In this document: positions 1-7,439 of the stretch, piece by piece | Position numbering within the stretch: position 1 is the first letter of the stretch | Layout: the number at the start of each line of letters is the position of its first letter | From: CAYQLK01 sp964426075 | GTDB taxonomy: Bacteria; Patescibacteriota; Microgenomatia; CAYQLK01 | Length of the DNA stretch: 55,080 bases | Direction: 5' to 3' | Assembly (NCBI GenBank): GCA_964426075.1 | Contig: CAYROP010000001.1 | Coordinates: 1 to 55,080, forward strand | Made by a program: the position numbers and the translations under genes | Notes under the pieces: generated by a model | Databases searched by the model: none | What the model was told of the DNA's origin: nothing | The model's input: the letters and a program-made list of their open reading frames with translations, nothing else

Positions 1-1759
1 ATACACCCTTTTGATTTGGCTACCCTGACTAATGCCTCTGTTAGATCAAGCCTATCAACTGAGGCGTTAATTTCCAGTACTTTGTTATTTGAACTACAAA
101 AATCAAATATCTGCTCCCAATCAGCGTCATAACCTTCTCTTTTGTCAATAAGTCTGCCTGTGGGATGAGACATACCAAACACTTTTGGGTCAGATAGCCC
201 TTTAATTATTCTTTGTGTAATTTGCTCTTTTGGCTGTGAAAACACTGAATGAACACCGGCTATAAATGCATCGTAATATTTGTAATACTCTAATGGAAAT
301 TTAATATCACCACTGGGTGAAATATCTACTTCGAGTAAATTAATTACTCTTGTATACTTTTTTTGTTCATTAATTTTATTTATTGTTGTCCTGTGAGCTT
401 TTATTTCATGAATTGTTTGTTTATTTGTCCAATTTTTCTCTGCTGGCGGGTGATCAGAGATGCCAAGATACTCATATTTTTTGGCCTTTGCAGCCTCAAC
501 TAACTGAATAATTGATGACGATCCAAAGTCGTGCATAGAAGTCGTGAAAAAATTAGAGTGGATGTGAAAATCGCCTTTTATATCATTAAGAGTCACAAGC
601 TTGGGAATTTTGTTATTTTTGGCTAGCTCAATTTCGCCGGTGTCTTCTCGTAACTCTGGTGGGACAAAACTTAAGCCTAAATACCTATAAAACTCTTCTT
701 CTGAGGCGAATTTTTTGAGTTTGCCGCTACTCAACTTAATTCCCTTTTCCGAAAGTGATAAACCTTTTTTGACAGCTAAAGTTCGCAAAGCAATATTGTG
801 TTCTCGTGAGCCTGTAAAATGCTGAAGTAGGCTACCGTAGCTGTCTGAATCAGCAACTAAGAGATCTAATTGAAGTCCTGTGCCTTTTAAGGTAATAGTA
901 GCTGAAGCAGGTCCTTTTTCGACAATGTTGTCTATTTGAGGATAAGCGAGAAATCTATCAACTGCCGCCTGGGTATTGCTGCTTGTGGCGGCAAAATCTA
1001 AGTCACCGACACTATTAAGCCTTCTGCGGAAGCTACCGAGAGCTTCGAACTTGAGAATTTTGGAGTCTGCTAACATCCATTTGGTTACTTCACGAACAAC
1101 AGGATCAACAACCCAGATAGGAGTACGGTGTGATTTGGCAACCACACGACTTAGGTTATTAGCTATTTGTTCTTGGCTTTTCTGGCCAAATCTTGGCAAT
1201 GTAGCAACTTGGTTATTATTTATGGCTTTTTTGAGATCATCGATCGAATGAATGTTGAGTTTTGTAGCTAGTTCGTAGGCTTTTTTAGGTCCAATACTAG
1301 GCACGGTAAGGAGTTCAAAAAAACCTTTTGGAGCTAGCTTGTACATTTTTTCGAAGTGTTCAATTTTGCCAGTTTCGAAATATTCGGTCATATAACCTAA
1401 AAGTGCCCTTCCTAAGCCCGGCACAGTATCAAGTGAGTCGTTTTTCCATAATTGCCTAAGATCAGAGGTTGACTGCTCAACCGAGTCAGCAGCGCGCTTG
1501 TAGGCGGCTATTTCAAAAAAACTCTTGCCCATTATCTCGTAGACAGCTGCAATATTGCGTANNNNNNNNNNNNNNNNNNNNNNNNNNNNNNNNNNNNNNN
1601 NNNNNNNNNNNNNNNNNNNNNNNNNNNNNNNNNNNNNNNNNNNNNNNNNNNNNNNNNNNNNCCGAAGTGTTGGTGGAGCAAGTCGGCAAACATCATTGAG
1701 AGTTTGACCGATTCTGCCTCCCTGCGTTGTTTGAATTCGGCTGTTGAAATAGCTGTCAT
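1..1759 (-). CDS. polX: DNA polymerase X family protein with PHP domain (partial, gap-interrupted)
   Basis: Bacterial PolX is a gap-filling repair polymerase with a C-terminal PHP nuclease domain. Past the gap the frame reads an N-terminal helical segment (RNIAAVYEIMG, FFEIAAYKRAAD), helix-hairpin-helix repeats (VPSIGPKKAYEL), the nucleotidyltransferase signature GSFRRR followed by GDLD and a third Asp in LQLDLL, and then PHP motifs DFHIHS, ISDHPP, AGVHS and MSHPTGR. The C-terminus runs off the left edge, probably by some 50 residues. The start at 1759 has a strong AGGAGG ribosome site 8 nt upstream and gives 32 residues before the N gap. The frame after the gap differs from the frame before it, so the gap length is not a true distance. 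The real PolX start could also lie inside the gap, leaving the first 32 codons to another small gene. PolX identity is secure; the start is not. Confidence 0.85.
1562..1661. other. Assembly gap, 100 N
   Basis: Exactly 100 N, the usual placeholder for a scaffold join of unknown length. It lies in the N-terminal coding part of the PolX gene. The flanks share no obvious overlap, unlike the second gap in this window. The reading frame does not continue across it at face value. Confidence 0.97.
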
Positions 1760-1812
1760 TCCTGACTACCTCCTGATAAAGTAAAGAGCTGTGAATGGTT
1801 ATATCAAAAAAT

Positions 1813-1843
1813 ATTATAGGGTGTCTAGGAATGGGATTGACAA
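1813..1843 (-). promoter_or_regulatory. Probable promoter of the polX gene
   Basis: On the minus strand a perfect TATAAT occupies 1818-1813. Upstream, TTGTCA (1843-1838, spacer 19) or GTCAAT (1841-1836, spacer 17) could serve as the -35. The expected start near 1806 gives a leader of about 47 nt that carries the AGGAGG site. The -35 region overlaps that of the opposing tRNA-Asp promoter, so the two transcription units would be divergent from a shared site. Prediction by eye only. Confidence 0.4.
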
Positions 1844-1864
1844 TATGAAGTAAGTTGTTATACT
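1837..1864 (+). promoter_or_regulatory. Sigma-70-type promoter for tRNA-Asp
   Basis: A perfect TTGACA (1837-1842) is followed after 16 nt by TATACT (1859-1864). Transcription would begin near 1871, about 75 nt before the mature tRNA, so the primary transcript would carry a leader with predicted hairpins (1883-1930). Confidence 0.7.
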
Positions 1865-1882
1865 TTTTAGGTTAATACGAGT

Positions 1883-1930
1883 GCTTGGATTTGAGCCTGT
1901 AAAACAGGCGACCGATGTGATCTGGCAAGC
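1883..1930 (+). ncRNA. Possible structured leader RNA upstream of tRNA-Asp
   Basis: GCTTG (1883-1887) can pair with CAAGC (1926-1930), enclosing a perfect hairpin GCCTG/CAGGC (1895-1899 with 1905-1909, loop TAAAA) and a weaker bulged helix formed by CCGAT (from 1912) and ATCTGG. This would be a compact three-way junction between a strong promoter and tRNA-Asp. It matches no riboswitch or small RNA that I recognise and is too short and off-pattern for a second tRNA. It may be a chance fold or a processing element. Confidence 0.25.
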
Positions 1931-1945
1931 GAATTGACTCCGGAA

Positions 1946-2020
1946 GGACCCGTGGTGTAGCCGGCCTAACACGCTTCCCTGTCACGGAAGAGATCGACGG
2001 TTCGAATCCGTTCGGGTCCG
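1946..2020 (+). tRNA. tRNA-Asp (GTC)
   Basis: A full cloverleaf is visible: acceptor GGACCCG (1946-1952) pairs perfectly with CGGGTCC (2013-2019) and the discriminator base is G2020. The anticodon stem CTTCC/GGAAG encloses loop CTGTCAC with anticodon GTC. The T arm has the TTCGAAT loop. CCA is not encoded. A good promoter lies upstream at 1837-1864. Confidence 0.95.
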
Positions 2021-2115
2021 CACAAAATATTTTTATAATTTCCCTGCCCAAAACTTAAAAGAATAATTTTGCTTGCAAATTATTGCTAAGCTGAGAAAGG
2101 AATCAATAGGAGTTT

Positions 2116-2769
2116 ATGGCAAGGCCAAAAAAATCCAATAAATCAACAAAATCCTCAAGTGTTTCTAATGAGGCAAAAAGTTCGAATAAGAATAGTAAGT
2201 TCGTTTGGAAAGAAAATTACGCAGGTTTTATTTTAGGCGCAATTATTTTGGTTGCGATTGGAATACTAGTTGCTAATTATTTTGTAAAAAGCACTAATAC
2301 TGTTTCGGATATCAAAACCGATATTAGTAATGTCGAACAGACAAAAACTGTAACCGTAGAAAAAGGTGAGTCGTTGTCTTCAATTGCTAAAAGAGAGCTA
2401 GGTGACGCGGATTTGTGGCCAAAACTTGTTGAAGAGAACAAGCTAGAAAGTACAACAGTGGAAGTTGGGCAAAAACTAATTATTCCTGTGGTTGCTACAC
2501 CAAGTACTGCTATGACTGAGGAAACAAAAACTACCCCAGCACCTGTTGCGACTCAAGCTCCTGAGGTTAATGTTACGACAATGGCAGAAAAAGTTCAGCC
2601 AAAATCTGGAGAATATCAGGTAGTCGAAGGTGATACCCTTTGGGAAATTGCTCAGGCTCAATATGGTGATCCAAACATGTGGAAAGAAATTGCTTCAGTT
2701 AACGGAGTTAAATACAACTCGCTTGGCAATCCGCTCATCTACTCCGGATCTGTAATTAAGCTTCCTTAA
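2116..2769 (+). CDS. Membrane-anchored protein with two LysM domains
   Basis: The 217-residue product has a basic, Ser/Lys-rich N-terminus of about 35 residues, one membrane helix (about 36-57), a first LysM domain (about 77-124, with GESLSSIAKRELGD), a Thr/Pro/Ala-rich linker (about 128-160) and a second LysM domain ending the protein (about 166-217, with GDTLWEIAQAQYGD). LysM domains bind N-acetylglucosamine-containing glycans, so a role on the outer face of the membrane holding peptidoglycan is likely; no enzyme domain is present. The start is supported by AGGAG about 6 nt upstream. A strong hairpin terminator follows at 2813-2843, so the gene appears to be transcribed alone or with tRNA-Asp. 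Similar two-LysM membrane proteins occur in many bacteria, and a more exact function cannot be given. Confidence 0.88.
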   Translation: MARPKKSNKSTKSSSVSNEAKSSNKNSKFVWKENYAGFILGAIILVAIGILVANYFVKSTNTVSDIKTDISNVEQTKTVTVEKGESLSSIAKRELGDADLWPKLVEENKLESTTVEVGQKLIIPVVATPSTAMTEETKTTPAPVATQAPEVNVTTMAEKVQPKSGEYQVVEGDTLWEIAQAQYGDPNMWKEIASVNGVKYNSLGNPLIYSGSVIKLP

Positions 2770-2812
2770 GAAAATTAAGCTTAAGTTCGTTTGTTGGTTT
2801 GATAGAATACGT

Positions 2813-2843
2813 AAAAAGCTAACTATAAAAAGTTAGCTTTTTT
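2813..2843 (+). terminator. Rho-independent terminator after the LysM gene
   Basis: A perfect 12-bp stem (2813-2824 with 2831-2842 or 2843) has a 6-nt loop; its GC-containing core AGCTAACT is followed by six T. It lies 43 nt after the LysM stop codon and only 12 nt before tRNA-Gly. Confidence 0.85.
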
Positions 2844-2854
2844 GTTAGATAAAT

Positions 2855-2928
2855 GCGGGTATGGTACAGCGGTAGCATGCGGCCTTCCCAAGGCTGAGAC
2901 AGGGGTTCGACTCCCCTTACCCGCTCCA
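2855..2928 (+). tRNA. tRNA-Gly (CCC), CCA encoded
   Basis: Acceptor GCGGGTA (2855-2861) pairs with TACCCGC (2918-2924), the discriminator is T2925 and the CCA end is encoded (2926-2928). The anticodon stem CGGCC/GGCTG encloses TTCCCAA with anticodon CCC. The T loop is TTCGACT. It is the only one of the three tRNAs here with an encoded CCA. No clear promoter lies between the terminator hairpin and the tRNA. Confidence 0.95.
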
Positions 2929-2945
2929 GTATAATTGGTTTAATT

Positions 2946-2974
2946 TTGACAAATTTTTATAATGTCTATACAAT
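2946..2974 (+). promoter_or_regulatory. Promoter of the MerR-like HTH gene
   Basis: TTGACA (2946-2951), a 17-nt spacer and TACAAT (2969-2974) form a near-consensus promoter. The expected start at about 2981 is within a few nucleotides of the ATG at 2984, and no ribosome site is seen, so the mRNA is probably leaderless or nearly so. If translation instead starts at the ATG at 2990, the leader is about 9 nt. Confidence 0.65.
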
Positions 2975-2983
2975 GGACAATAT

Positions 2984-3397
2984 ATGAATATGTCAAAGAT
3001 GTTAACTATCGAAGAGACAGCAAAAGAATTAAAAGTTTCTACAAAAACTTTGTACCGGTGGGATTTCAGAGGATACTTTGTTCCTACTATTAAAAAGCCG
3101 AACATTCGTCTTTATGATTCACAAGTTGTGGAATATTGGAGAATGATGCTTAACTTAGACAGAGATTTTAAAAGACATCTTAAATTACTAGATGAACTAA
3201 GAGCTCGACTAAATAAATACAATCTAGAGCAAAATTATGTTCCTGGAAAAAATCTCAAATTTTTGACTGATAAAGATGTGAAACATTTTTCCGATGCGTG
3301 CGAAGCTATGGAAAAATGGAACATTGAATATAAAAAAATGCTTAATCAAATAATAGAGTATCCTACATCTATGCTTAAGGCAATTACCGAAGAATAA
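2984..3397 (+). CDS. MerR/excisionase-like helix-turn-helix protein
   Basis: The 137-residue protein begins with a MerR-type winged helix (about residues 6-52: MLTIEETAKELKVS, TKTLYRWDFRGYF, then IRLYDSQVVEYW). This fold is seen in MerR regulators, excisionases and phage or plasmid DNA-binding proteins. The rest is charged and helical, without metal-binding cysteines, so a metal-sensing MerR is unlikely. An in-frame ATG at 2990 is an alternative start. It sits between tRNA-Gly and a C39-like peptidase on the plus strand, with its own near-consensus promoter. It may regulate itself or its neighbours, or be a remnant of a mobile element. Its target is unknown. Confidence 0.8.
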   Translation: MNMSKMLTIEETAKELKVSTKTLYRWDFRGYFVPTIKKPNIRLYDSQVVEYWRMMLNLDRDFKRHLKLLDELRARLNKYNLEQNYVPGKNLKFLTDKDVKHFSDACEAMEKWNIEYKKMLNQIIEYPTSMLKAITEE

Positions 3398-3481
3398 TAA
3401 ACAATTTATAGCGCATAAATTTCGAATATTAAAGTTTTTTTCAATCAATTTTGTGAACATACTTTCATAATTGAAAACACT

Positions 3482-4201
3482 ATGAAAAAAAGACCACTGC
3501 TTTTGGAACTAAGGTCGTTAAAAATTATTCCTGTTTCACAAAACGAATCAGTTAGTGATAAAAATCGCGCCTTAATTGGTCGAAGAGTATGCGGAATTGC
3601 TTGTGTAGCTATGGTGTTAAAATTTTTTGATAAATACCCCAAAGACAAAAATCTGCGTGATATTGAATGGTTAGTATTGGAAATTTCCAATCTACATAAG
3701 AATGGGGAACTTGCAATAAAACAAAAAGTAAATCTCGACAATCATTCGACCTGGATTACAGTCGATACAGCCGTGCCAAATACCACTCTGATTGCAAATC
3801 AGAAAATATTTCAGCCCGACAACGAGTACTTCCCTAGTTTTAGCCTCATTCGAGGAATGGACCATAGGGCATCAAGCGTGATTTTTGAAAAATACGGATT
3901 ATTAGCTGGAATGTTTGAGAATATATCGATTGATGAGCTTAAACAAATGATTATTGAAGGTAAATTTGCGATTTTGTCAGTTAAGCCGAAACGAAAAATT
4001 GTCAAAAAAATTACCGGCGAGGAAGCGTTTGAAGGACATCTGGTATTAATTACCGATTATGACTTAGAAAATGACAAATTTTATGTAGTTGATCCGGATT
4101 TTGATCTCAAACTTGGCTTATTACCAAAATACGAAATTAGAGCTGGAGATTTAGCAAAAATTAGTAATTACAAAGGGACTTGGGTTGAAGGAGGTAAATA
4201 G
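3482..4201 (+). CDS. C39-like cysteine peptidase family protein
   Basis: The 239-residue protein carries the layout of the papain-like C39-type family (Peptidase_C39_2): a Gln before the catalytic Cys in CGIACVAMVLKFF (Cys37), a His in FEGHLVLITDYD (His186) and an Asp in VVDPDFD (Asp204). There is no ATP-binding-cassette region, signal peptide or membrane helix, so it is not a bacteriocin-exporting C39 transporter. These stand-alone proteins are usually annotated as peptidases or peptidoglycan/peptide-linked hydrolases, but few substrates are known. The start ATG has no ribosome site; CATAAT lies 10 nt upstream. The 3' end of the gene contains the promoter of the next tRNA. Confidence 0.8.
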   Translation: MKKRPLLLELRSLKIIPVSQNESVSDKNRALIGRRVCGIACVAMVLKFFDKYPKDKNLRDIEWLVLEISNLHKNGELAIKQKVNLDNHSTWITVDTAVPNTTLIANQKIFQPDNEYFPSFSLIRGMDHRASSVIFEKYGLLAGMFENISIDELKQMIIEGKFAILSVKPKRKIVKKITGEEAFEGHLVLITDYDLENDKFYVVDPDFDLKLGLLPKYEIRAGDLAKISNYKGTWVEGGK

Positions 4202-4208
4202 CTATAAT
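4180..4208 (+). promoter_or_regulatory. Promoter for tRNA-Thr, overlapping the C39 gene end
   Basis: TTGGGT (4180-4185), a 17-nt spacer and a perfect TATAAT (4203-4208) precede the tRNA; the expected start near 4215 leaves a 12-nt 5' leader. The -35 lies inside the last codons of the C39-like peptidase gene. Confidence 0.6.
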
Positions 4209-4226
4209 CTTACTCCAGTAAATCTT

Positions 4227-4298
4227 GCCGAGGTGGCTCAGTGGTAGAGCGGCTGTTTCGTAAACAGTAGGTCGTGAGTCCGATTCTCACCCTCGGCT
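4227..4298 (+). tRNA. tRNA-Thr (CGT)
   Basis: Acceptor GCCGAGG (4227-4233) pairs with CCTCGGC (4291-4297), discriminator T4298. The anticodon stem GCTGT/ACAGT encloses TTCGTAA with anticodon CGT. The T stem is GTGAG/CTCAC. CCA is not encoded. A degraded second copy of its 3' half follows at 4313-4402. Confidence 0.95.
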
Positions 4299-4312
4299 CT
4301 CAATAGTAAAAC

Positions 4313-4402
4313 AAACAGTAGGTCGTGAGTCCTATCCTGAAAGGAAAAGGGCGAAGATGCCAATTTAAAGCACCTATTCTCATCCTCGGCTTCAAATAGT
4401 AA
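4313..4402 (+). pseudogene. Broken duplicate of the tRNA-Thr 3' half with a 42-bp insert
   Basis: Positions 4313-4332 repeat 4262-4281 of tRNA-Thr exactly for 20 nt (anticodon 3' stem to T loop). After 42 unrelated nt (4333-4374) the match resumes at 4376-4402, covering the end of the T loop, T stem, acceptor 3' strand and the AATAGTAA that follows the real tRNA, with a few changes. No 5' half exists, so it cannot be a working tRNA. Duplicated tRNA 3' halves are the usual scar of site-specific integration, but slipped duplication would also explain it. Confidence 0.75.
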
Positions 4403-4458
4403 TGATTGTGCGTGAGGCTATTCCGAAGAAAAAAACGAATGAATTCACACTATTAAGG

Positions 4459-4464
4459 TATAAT
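4459..4464 (+). promoter_or_regulatory. -10 box of the Ig-like protein gene, probably leaderless
   Basis: A perfect TATAAT ends 7 nt before the ATG at 4472, which places the expected transcription start on the start codon. No convincing -35 and no ribosome site are seen. Confidence 0.45.
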
Positions 4465-4471
4465 TTCTCTA

Positions 4472-5194
4472 ATGAAAAAATATAGAAGTAGAAGAGTAAG
4501 TAATACCCAAGAAAAAGCAATATATAGGAAATTTTTTCTGACGATTATTGCATCGGTAATTGTTTTAGTGTTGCTTGTAATGTTTGGAGTACCAATACTT
4601 GCAAAACTAGCCAGTTTGATTAATGGAAACGACACCTCTTCTGGCAACACGTCAGGCAAATTTGACAACATTGCCCCTAGTTCACCCTCATTTGATTATG
4701 TAAACAATGCTACAAGCTCTGCGAGTTTAAACCTTACAGGTGTTGCAGAAGCTGGCAGTACGATAGTTTTGACACTAAACGGCAAAGAAACTGAAAAACT
4801 GACGGATTCGAGTGGGAATTTTGAATTTTTGAACTTTAAGATCTTGGAAGGTAAAAATAACATTATTGGTTATGCCCGCGATGAATCGGGAAACAAGTCT
4901 AGTGAAAAGTCTATATCGGTCTTACTTGACACTAAACCGCCAAAATTGGAAATAATCTCACCAGACTCAACTGAAAAACAAATTACGGGTGGTGAGGCAA
5001 AAATTGAAATTAAGGGTAAAACCGATGAAATAACTAGTGTAAAACTCAACTTACTTAGAACCTCAGTTGATGATAATGGTGAATTTACCTACAAATACCC
5101 ACTAAAAGAAGGCGATAATGAAATTAAAATATCAGTTGAAGATCAAGCTGGAAACAAAACGGAAAAAATATTTAAGGTCAATTATCGCAAGTAA
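4472..5194 (+). CDS. Membrane-anchored protein with bacterial Ig-like domains
   Basis: The 240-residue product has a short basic N-terminus (RSRRVS), one membrane helix (about residues 24-48) and an extracellular part of two beta-rich repeats. Both look like the Ig-like/glucodextranase-B type: LNLTGVAEAGSTIVLTLNG with SGNFEF and EGKNNI, then IEIKGKTDE with NGEFTYKYPL and EGDNEIKISVEDQAGN. The motif D.AGNK at each domain end is typical. Such domains act as spacers or adhesion modules on cell-surface proteins; no enzyme is attached. The gene converges on the next gene with only 6 bp between stop codons. Adhesion or envelope structure is inferred. Confidence 0.8.
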   Translation: MKKYRSRRVSNTQEKAIYRKFFLTIIASVIVLVLLVMFGVPILAKLASLINGNDTSSGNTSGKFDNIAPSSPSFDYVNNATSSASLNLTGVAEAGSTIVLTLNGKETEKLTDSSGNFEFLNFKILEGKNNIIGYARDESGNKSSEKSISVLLDTKPPKLEIISPDSTEKQITGGEAKIEIKGKTDEITSVKLNLLRTSVDDNGEFTYKYPLKEGDNEIKISVEDQAGNKTEKIFKVNYRK

Positions 5195-5200
5195 GGAAAG

Positions 5201-6253
5201 CTAAAATATCCAATGTCCGGCAGCAAATAAACTCAAAAATACCGATTGGAGAAAAATTACGATCGAAAGATAAACATATTTTATTCCGGGTTTACGAATT
5301 AAGTAAGTAATTAGTACAAAAAAGGGATAAGCTGAGAGCAAATATCTTGGATAACTATCTAAACTTCCAGTAAAAAAGGGGAAAGTCAGTGATATTAGTA
5401 AATAATACCTGTCAAAAGTTGTTAATTTGTGGCTAAGATACTTGAATAATACCAGTGCAAAAACTACAAAAACTAAATTATTGATAGCAACTAAGCCAAG
5501 ATAATCGAATTGAAGTGCAAATTCTGGTATCTGGAATCTTTGCCAAAATGTTTGGGATTGAATAAAACCAAAATAGCTTCCTAAATATATTTTTTGTACG
5601 ACTAAAAACGATAATATTGGCACTAATGAAAATATAGAAAGTGTCAATTTTTGGGTTAGACTTATCTTGAGCTTTAGTAGCCATATAATAATAAGTGCCA
5701 AAAATATAATCCCCTGCACTCTTGTTATTGAAGCAAGTGATGCAAAAACCATTGCTGGCAAATACTCATGTTTAGTGAAAAATAAATAAGCAGACAGACA
5801 AGTAAGGGCAAGAAATAAACTTTCTGGATATAAACACAAAAAAATAAAGGCGCTTGGAAATGTTAAAACAGCAAGAACTGTTGCTTTTTCTTGTTTAGGA
5901 TATTGGACTCTACTGTATTTTTGTAAAAATTTCAAAAAGACGATGAGAAAAACAATATTAATTACAATTCCAAAAATAATTGGATTAATTACATTGACGA
6001 AAATTTTTATTATTCCAGGATAAAGTGGAAAAAATGCAAAAAAATGTTCGCGAGAGTATCCATTTTGAATAATTTGAAAATAGTTTCCCCCGTCCCACTG
6101 AGCAAGCATCGACGCAAGTCTTAAAAATGCTGATTGATTATTGTTTAGAAAATAAATTCCTCCATTGTCGCTAAAATTAAAGGTTAAATAAACAAAAACC
6201 AGAGCAAAAAACAAGCTAAACAACCAAATAAGTATAAGCTTATTTTCTTTCAT
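5201..6253 (-). CDS. PIG-V-like polytopic mannosyltransferase
   Basis: This 350-residue protein has about nine membrane helices and the features of the PIG-V/GPI-mannosyltransferase-like family of bacteria: an early extracytoplasmic loop with WDGGNYFQIIQNGYS and FFPLYPGIIK. These are GT-C fold enzymes that use a polyprenyl-phosphate sugar outside the membrane. A paralogue with the same two motifs is at 50405-51535. It overlaps the start region of the upstream O-antigen-ligase-like gene by 14 bp, so the pair is translationally coupled. The sugar and acceptor are not known; mannose is suggested by the family and by manC elsewhere in the window. Confidence 0.78.
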   Translation of the reverse strand: MKENKLILIWLFSLFFALVFVYLTFNFSDNGGIYFLNNNQSAFLRLASMLAQWDGGNYFQIIQNGYSREHFFAFFPLYPGIIKIFVNVINPIIFGIVINIVFLIVFLKFLQKYSRVQYPKQEKATVLAVLTFPSAFIFLCLYPESLFLALTCLSAYLFFTKHEYLPAMVFASLASITRVQGIIFLALIIIWLLKLKISLTQKLTLSIFSLVPILSFLVVQKIYLGSYFGFIQSQTFWQRFQIPEFALQFDYLGLVAINNLVFVVFALVLFKYLSHKLTTFDRYYLLISLTFPFFTGSLDSYPRYLLSAYPFFVLITYLIRKPGIKYVYLSIVIFLQSVFLSLFAAGHWIF

Positions 6254-7439
6254 TAATTATTGCTAAAATAACTAAATAAAATGGGATAATCAGTGGGTAC
6301 AGAAGTAGATTATTAAAGTTCGATCCAACGATTAAGGCAAGTACCACTGAGGAAAAAATATAACTTTCTTTGGTTTTTCTGCGAAAACCGTTATATATTG
6401 AGTAAATAAATACTCCAATGAAACTAAATGATCCTAATATTCCTGTGGTTGAAAAGATTAATAGAATAGATGAATCTGCCCCAAATGATGAATTTTTTTG
6501 TTCTATATTGTTTATGTTACTTTTGTAATATGAGTAATTATTATATCCAATTCCTATAACTGGACTTTTTAGACCAATCATAATTGACTCTGCCCAGGAA
6601 ATTAACCGCGCACTAGCAGTAACATCGGGATTAATAACACCCAGAAGGCGTGTTCGTATGGGTGCAAACGATAAAGAAAAAATTACCAAAGCAATTATTG
6701 CTACCGCCAGTGTTTTGCGATAAAAGCGAACACCTACTAAAAAGGCAAATACAGTTAAACTTACCAACCCTGAGCGTGAGAAAGTTAATAATATTGCCAA
6801 AATAATGACAACAATCAAACTAATCTGGGCAATTTTTCGATCTTTCGAATTAAGACTACGATCTAACTGTGACAATAATAAGGCTAAGGTGAGAGTTAAA
6901 AATGCTGATAAAAAGTTTGGATCTAACCATGTCGAAACTAAACGATTTCTGTGCGGATCCCACCCATATTGAGCTAAAAATCCAATGTCTGGAACAATGA
7001 TTAGTTGTATTAGCCCTAAAACTGAAATAAAACCACCAATAATTACTAATAGATTAATTAACTTATCCTTAGAAACCTTTTGGATAAAAAGATAAATACT
7101 CGGATATAAACCAAAATAAACTAACAAGCGTATATAGTGAATTACACCAGTTAAAACCTCGAACCTAAGACTAAGATAGCTAATCGTTAGAGAAACTAAA
7201 TTTATTAACGCAAAGATTAAAAATATCTTGGCCGGAAAACTACTAAATAGTTTGTTGGGAAAGACGAACAGGCTTGATACGACCGTAAGAATGACAAAAA
7301 TATCTAATAGTCTAATACTGCCAAAACCTTCAATGGATAAACGTGGTATTTCACCAAGTGCAACCAATAAAAAGCACGAGACCAGTAGAATATGATTAAT
7401 AAGATAGATTTTATTTTTGAAAGTAAGAACCTTTGCCAT
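6240..7439 (-). CDS. O-antigen ligase/polymerase-like membrane protein
   Basis: This is a roughly 399-residue protein of about ten to twelve helices with the O-antigen ligase (Wzy_C) pattern: a helix with LLTFSRSGLVSL, and a large loop with ESIMIGLKSPVIGIGYNNY. Family members join or polymerise lipid-linked glycans outside the membrane. I place the start at the ATG at 7439; a TTG at 7469 is in frame with GGAAGGA nearby but would overlap the previous gene by 59 bp instead of 29. It sits between a GT2 gene and a PIG-V-like gene, forming a three-gene glycan unit. Confidence 0.8.
   Translation of the reverse strand: MAKVLTFKNKIYLINHILLVSCFLLVALGEIPRLSIEGFGSIRLLDIFVILTVVSSLFVFPNKLFSSFPAKIFLIFALINLVSLTISYLSLRFEVLTGVIHYIRLLVYFGLYPSIYLFIQKVSKDKLINLLVIIGGFISVLGLIQLIIVPDIGFLAQYGWDPHRNRLVSTWLDPNFLSAFLTLTLALLLSQLDRSLNSKDRKIAQISLIVVIILAILLTFSRSGLVSLTVFAFLVGVRFYRKTLAVAIIALVIFSLSFAPIRTRLLGVINPDVTASARLISWAESIMIGLKSPVIGIGYNNYSYYKSNINNIEQKNSSFGADSSILLIFSTTGILGSFSFIGVFIYSIYNGFRRKTKESYIFSSVVLALIVGSNFNNLLLYPLIIPFYLVILAIINERK

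Noticed and set aside
1938..1955. TCCGGAAGGA before tRNA-Asp looks like the conserved core of bacterial SRP RNA (GTCCGGAAGGAAGCAGC).
   Set aside because: It lacks the following GCAGC and overlaps the first bases of the tRNA acceptor stem, and the surrounding bases do not form the SRP hairpin.
3403..3421. Inverted repeat AATTTAT/ATAAATT with loop AGCGC after the HTH gene, considered as a terminator.
   Set aside because: All-AT stem and no T run follow it; could be chance in AT-rich DNA.
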